Source: Anaerolineae bacterium (lineage in GTDB: Bacteria > Chloroflexota > Anaerolineae > Aggregatilineales > Phototrophicaceae). From it: 45,629 nt of DNA. Positions 43,189 through 45,629 of the stretch are shown one piece after another. The stretch spans positions 1 through 45,629 of the forward strand of contig JAUZRW010000048.1 of NCBI GenBank assembly GCA_030950085.1. Reading direction: 5' to 3'. The notes under the pieces are model-generated. The model saw nothing but the letters and a program-made list of their open reading frames with translations. It was not told the DNA's origin and made no database searches. Position 1 is the stretch's first letter. Each line of letters begins with the position of its first letter. Made by a program: the position numbers and the translations under genes.

Positions 43189-44934
43189 CTAACAGCCGAC
43201 ATTGCCTTGCAAGCGCCTCATTTCAACAACGAAAATACGGCGCAAAATGGCAATCGCTGTCGCATAGGCAGGTTCAATCCCTGTATAACTCATACTACCC
43301 GCACCGAGATTCTGCCCATGCTTCATCGGTGTATCAGAGCCATAATGCAAAAAACCAATATCAAAAGGCACTTGGTATAGATTCACGATTTCATTGGAGG
43401 GATGCCGTTTGGGTCGGAAAGCCTCATAAACAGCCGATAGATAGGGACCACCTTCCATTTCAATATCCGTGTAGCCTTCACGATAAAATACCGACATATA
43501 GCCTGAATTTTGCAAATATGTCCCTAGTGCCGTGACCGCTTTCTGATTATCCATCACGTTTCCCAGCGACATATAAGGCTTCACATCTTCGGCACAAAAT
43601 ACATTGTCGAAAAGATAGGTATTTTGCGAATGTTCGTCATGGATAACATTGGGAATCATCACATCGCCAATCCGCCCATTCAATGTGGCTGCTTTGCCCA
43701 AAATATAAACCCCCTGCAAACGACTCGTTGTGCGCTCACTAATCCGACTCAGCATTTCATAAGCTGCCATGCCAAGGGGGTAATCAATATTGAGAATAAG
43801 GGCATTACTTTGGCTTAAAGCAGTCATGTCTCCTAGCAAAAGACGTTTATCCATCCAATCATTGTGGAGGGTGCTTACATCAATAACCTGTGCCTCAATC
43901 TCAAAACCATGCTTATTCGGCACACGGTAAATCCCGACACTGCGTTCATCGGCATGAATTTGTTCGATTGCCCCAGATTGCGTATCAGATAAATATTTAC
44001 CCAAAACGTAATATAAAAAATTTTCGAGGCTTTTTTGGGGATGTTTCTGGATATCTTCATATTCTAGGAGCAAGGCTTCGTAGTTATAGTCCTTAACATA
44101 GTCAAGCAAACTTTGCTCATGACGATGCGCGAAACCTGTGAGCAAATTGACAAGCGAATGAGTATTGGAAGATACAAAATATATCGGATGTTGCTCAACA
44201 TCGGGTCCATCGGCTTCAAGAACCGCTTGGCGCATTTCTTCCCACCAAGATGCCGTTGCCCTACGATAATCTGCCAGCGAACCGGAAATCAGTGCGATGC
44301 CAATGTTTTTAGGGTTTCCTGCAACCTGCAACAAGGTATCGACAAATTCATCCTGCCACACAATTTCCAAGCGTTTCAAATCCGCACGTTCCATCCGTAA
44401 CAAGTCCGATAATCGTTCGATATCAGATTCGCTCAATCGTGTTTCTTGCCCACGCCGTTGTTCCAAAAATTGCCGTGCTTGAGTATCTTTTAGCAATAGG
44501 TGTAGCTTATTCCACTCGATTTGATACGCTGTGAGAATCGGTACAAGGTCATCAATATCAGAGCGGCTCGCAATGTAGACAACCAATGTTGATTTGCCGT
44601 CAAATAAAGTACGGCGACGACGACCCGGCGCATAAACTCGTGTCCACTGCGAAATTTCATGATAGCCAGCATCTACAAAAGATTGTTCAGTTTGCCCTAT
44701 TAAAACAAGATTGCTTTCTTTGATGCACGGCGGCAAACGCAAAGCACTATACAAAAGAGAAGAAACATCCGGCTGCAACTTTGCTGCCCCAACGTGCAGT
44801 GACGATTGCATAGCAATGTGACTTTCGACCAACGTTTCTATCTGTATTACACCACTAGAGCGCAGCAGCGAATAATACGTCCGCATGTACAATTGAATTT
44901 CTTCGCCGCCTGTTTTCGGTACAGTTCTTTCCAC
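43189..44934 (-). CDS. Large uncharacterised protein with phosphorylase-like C-terminus
   Basis: 581 residues, soluble. The N-terminal 340 residues are mixed alpha/beta with a charged helical stretch (LRMERADLKRLEIVWQDEF, NPKNIGIALISGSLADYRRA). Residues about 375-560 carry elements like nucleoside phosphorylases: LILNIDYPLGMAAYEML, VYILGKAATLNGRIGDVMIP, YTDIEMEGGPYLSAVYE (compare the EMEG motif), and DTPMKHGQNLGAGSMSY. I believe there is a DUF for this family but cannot name it with certainty. The start is a GTG at 44934 without a clear ribosome binding site; an ATG 16 codons in is an alternative. It lies upstream of the YqeC-MocA gene on the same strand. Confidence 0.75.
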   Translation of the reverse strand: MERTVPKTGGEEIQLYMRTYYSLLRSSGVIQIETLVESHIAMQSSLHVGAAKLQPDVSSLLYSALRLPPCIKESNLVLIGQTEQSFVDAGYHEISQWTRVYAPGRRRRTLFDGKSTLVVYIASRSDIDDLVPILTAYQIEWNKLHLLLKDTQARQFLEQRRGQETRLSESDIERLSDLLRMERADLKRLEIVWQDEFVDTLLQVAGNPKNIGIALISGSLADYRRATASWWEEMRQAVLEADGPDVEQHPIYFVSSNTHSLVNLLTGFAHRHEQSLLDYVKDYNYEALLLEYEDIQKHPQKSLENFLYYVLGKYLSDTQSGAIEQIHADERSVGIYRVPNKHGFEIEAQVIDVSTLHNDWMDKRLLLGDMTALSQSNALILNIDYPLGMAAYEMLSRISERTTSRLQGVYILGKAATLNGRIGDVMIPNVIHDEHSQNTYLFDNVFCAEDVKPYMSLGNVMDNQKAVTALGTYLQNSGYMSVFYREGYTDIEMEGGPYLSAVYEAFRPKRHPSNEIVNLYQVPFDIGFLHYGSDTPMKHGQNLGAGSMSYTGIEPAYATAIAILRRIFVVEMRRLQGNVGC

Positions 44935-45017
44935 AAGAAAAAGCGGCTTCTAGCCATGACGAATCCACAGAAAACCGCTTTACTCCTTTCAAGTATTGAG
45001 TCATTATTCCATTGGTA

Positions 45018-45428
45018 TTACTGATTTTTCTGTCGATTAGCTTTTTTCATTTTGGCGTGCATTTGTGCCTTACGCCGTTTAGCCCGTAGACGTTCTGCAT
45101 CCATCTCTTCTTTTTCTCTCTTCAAGGTACTTTCAGATGTTTCTTTACGATTCTTCGGCTTGGGTGCAAACACTGCAAAGACCATCGAAAAAACACCAAT
45201 AAGCACAAGACCAATACCAAAGGCGACAACATATTCCATGACAGAATCTTCTGGTAAGCCTGTCGTATTGGTCAAGAGGTTTGATTTAACGAAGGCATAA
45301 ACAGAAGCCCGTCCAAAATACCCGACAGCCCCTGCAATGCCTATTAGTATGAGACCAATAATCGGATAATAGGGCTTAAGAGGGTCTTTCCTTTTAGCTT
45401 CGTACTTTCTACGATAGTCACTGCTCAT
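45018..45428 (-). CDS. Small membrane protein with basic coiled tail
   Basis: 136 residues. N-terminal basic segment (SSDYRRKYEAKRKDPLK), hydrophobic helix 1 (YYPIIGLILIGIAGAVGYF), a loop with SNLLTNTTGLPEDS, hydrophobic helix 2 (YVVAFGIGLVLIGVFSMVF), and a strongly charged C-terminal region of about 45 residues (STLKREKEEMDAERLRAKRR) likely to form a helix in the cytoplasm. Both ends are predicted inside. Family not recognised. It is separated from the 581-residue gene by 83 bases. Confidence 0.75.
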   Translation of the reverse strand: MSSDYRRKYEAKRKDPLKPYYPIIGLILIGIAGAVGYFGRASVYAFVKSNLLTNTTGLPEDSVMEYVVAFGIGLVLIGVFSMVFAVFAPKPKNRKETSESTLKREKEEMDAERLRAKRRKAQMHAKMKKANRQKNQ

Positions 45429-45629
45429 GATAAATTCTCCTCACTCCAATGTTCCTGATAATTTGTAATTTGATGAATTGGATTGTGACATCACATAGCC
45501 ACAGCTTCAGTGTAGCAGATTATACAATGCAACGGTCATTAACGTTATTCAAAAACAGTGTCAACCATGATGTTTAATAGCGAACCATCAAGAATTTTCT
45601 AAAGCATCTACCTCTAACACGGTATAAGG

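Overview
The window reads as a stretch of chromosome from a member of the Chloroflexota, probably an Anaerolineae-like lineage. This is inferred from the gene complement, from Thr/Pro-rich linkers in surface proteins, from an MreB gene without MreC/MreD, and from small interspersed intergenic repeats. No 16S gene is present, so the placement is tentative. There is no phage, plasmid, complete insertion sequence or CRISPR array. Most genes are housekeeping and lie on the minus strand in short co-transcribed runs, many joined by 1 to 4 base stop/start overlaps. TTG and GTG starts are common.

Layout. 1-5.3 kb: the end of an EamA permease, a tandem family-3 solute-binding protein, nadD, the GTPase gene obg and an extended SDR. 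5.6-7.5 kb: a degenerate receiver protein and an AAA ATPase with a disordered N-terminus. 7.9-8.5 kb: an MBL-fold hydrolase. 8.6-12.2 kb: the proteostasis run tig-clpP-clpX. 12.3-13.8 kb: tRNA-Leu(UAG), a GbsR-type regulator and an unknown protein. 13.9-15.7 kb: rex with a candidate autoregulatory operator, and mreB. 15.7-20.6 kb: the F1 ATP synthase genes atpA-atpG-atpD-atpC with a recognisable promoter and terminator, but no Fo or delta genes. 20.9-23.7 kb: proline dehydrogenase, a DUF433/DUF5615 toxin-antitoxin-like pair (the second gene frameshifted) between two copies of a 149-150 bp repeat, and proC. 23.7-26.8 kb: a MenC-like enolase-superfamily enzyme, a GNAT protein and an atypical SDR. 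27-29.9 kb: fabF-fabH and a receiver protein. 30-35.7 kb: a complete branched-chain amino acid type ABC importer (livK-H-M-G-F). 36-39 kb: an aminotransferase, a membrane protein and purine nucleoside phosphorylase. 39.6-45.4 kb: a two-RCK potassium channel, a YqeC-MocA fusion, a large uncharacterised protein and a small membrane protein.

How the genes work together. ClpP and ClpX form one protease and trigger factor feeds the same folding/degradation axis. atpA/G/D/C encode the catalytic F1 head. FabH and FabF start and extend fatty acids. LivK-H-M-G-F form one importer. The MenC-like enzyme and its GNAT neighbour match the known N-succinylamino acid racemase gene pairing.

Most notable observations. 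(1) The ATP synthase gamma subunit is about 150 residues longer than usual and ends in a Lys-rich linker plus a helix-hairpin-helix domain. (2) The 3' end and terminator of the proline dehydrogenase gene are duplicated around a decaying toxin-antitoxin-like pair. (3) A small element with imperfect terminal inverted repeats occurs intact at 7.6 kb, with a related core at 24.9 kb. (4) Several proteins carry unusual fusions or tails: the two-RCK channel, YqeC-MocA with a degraded MobA signature, FabH with a basic tail, trigger factor with acidic insertions, and enlarged Liv permeases.
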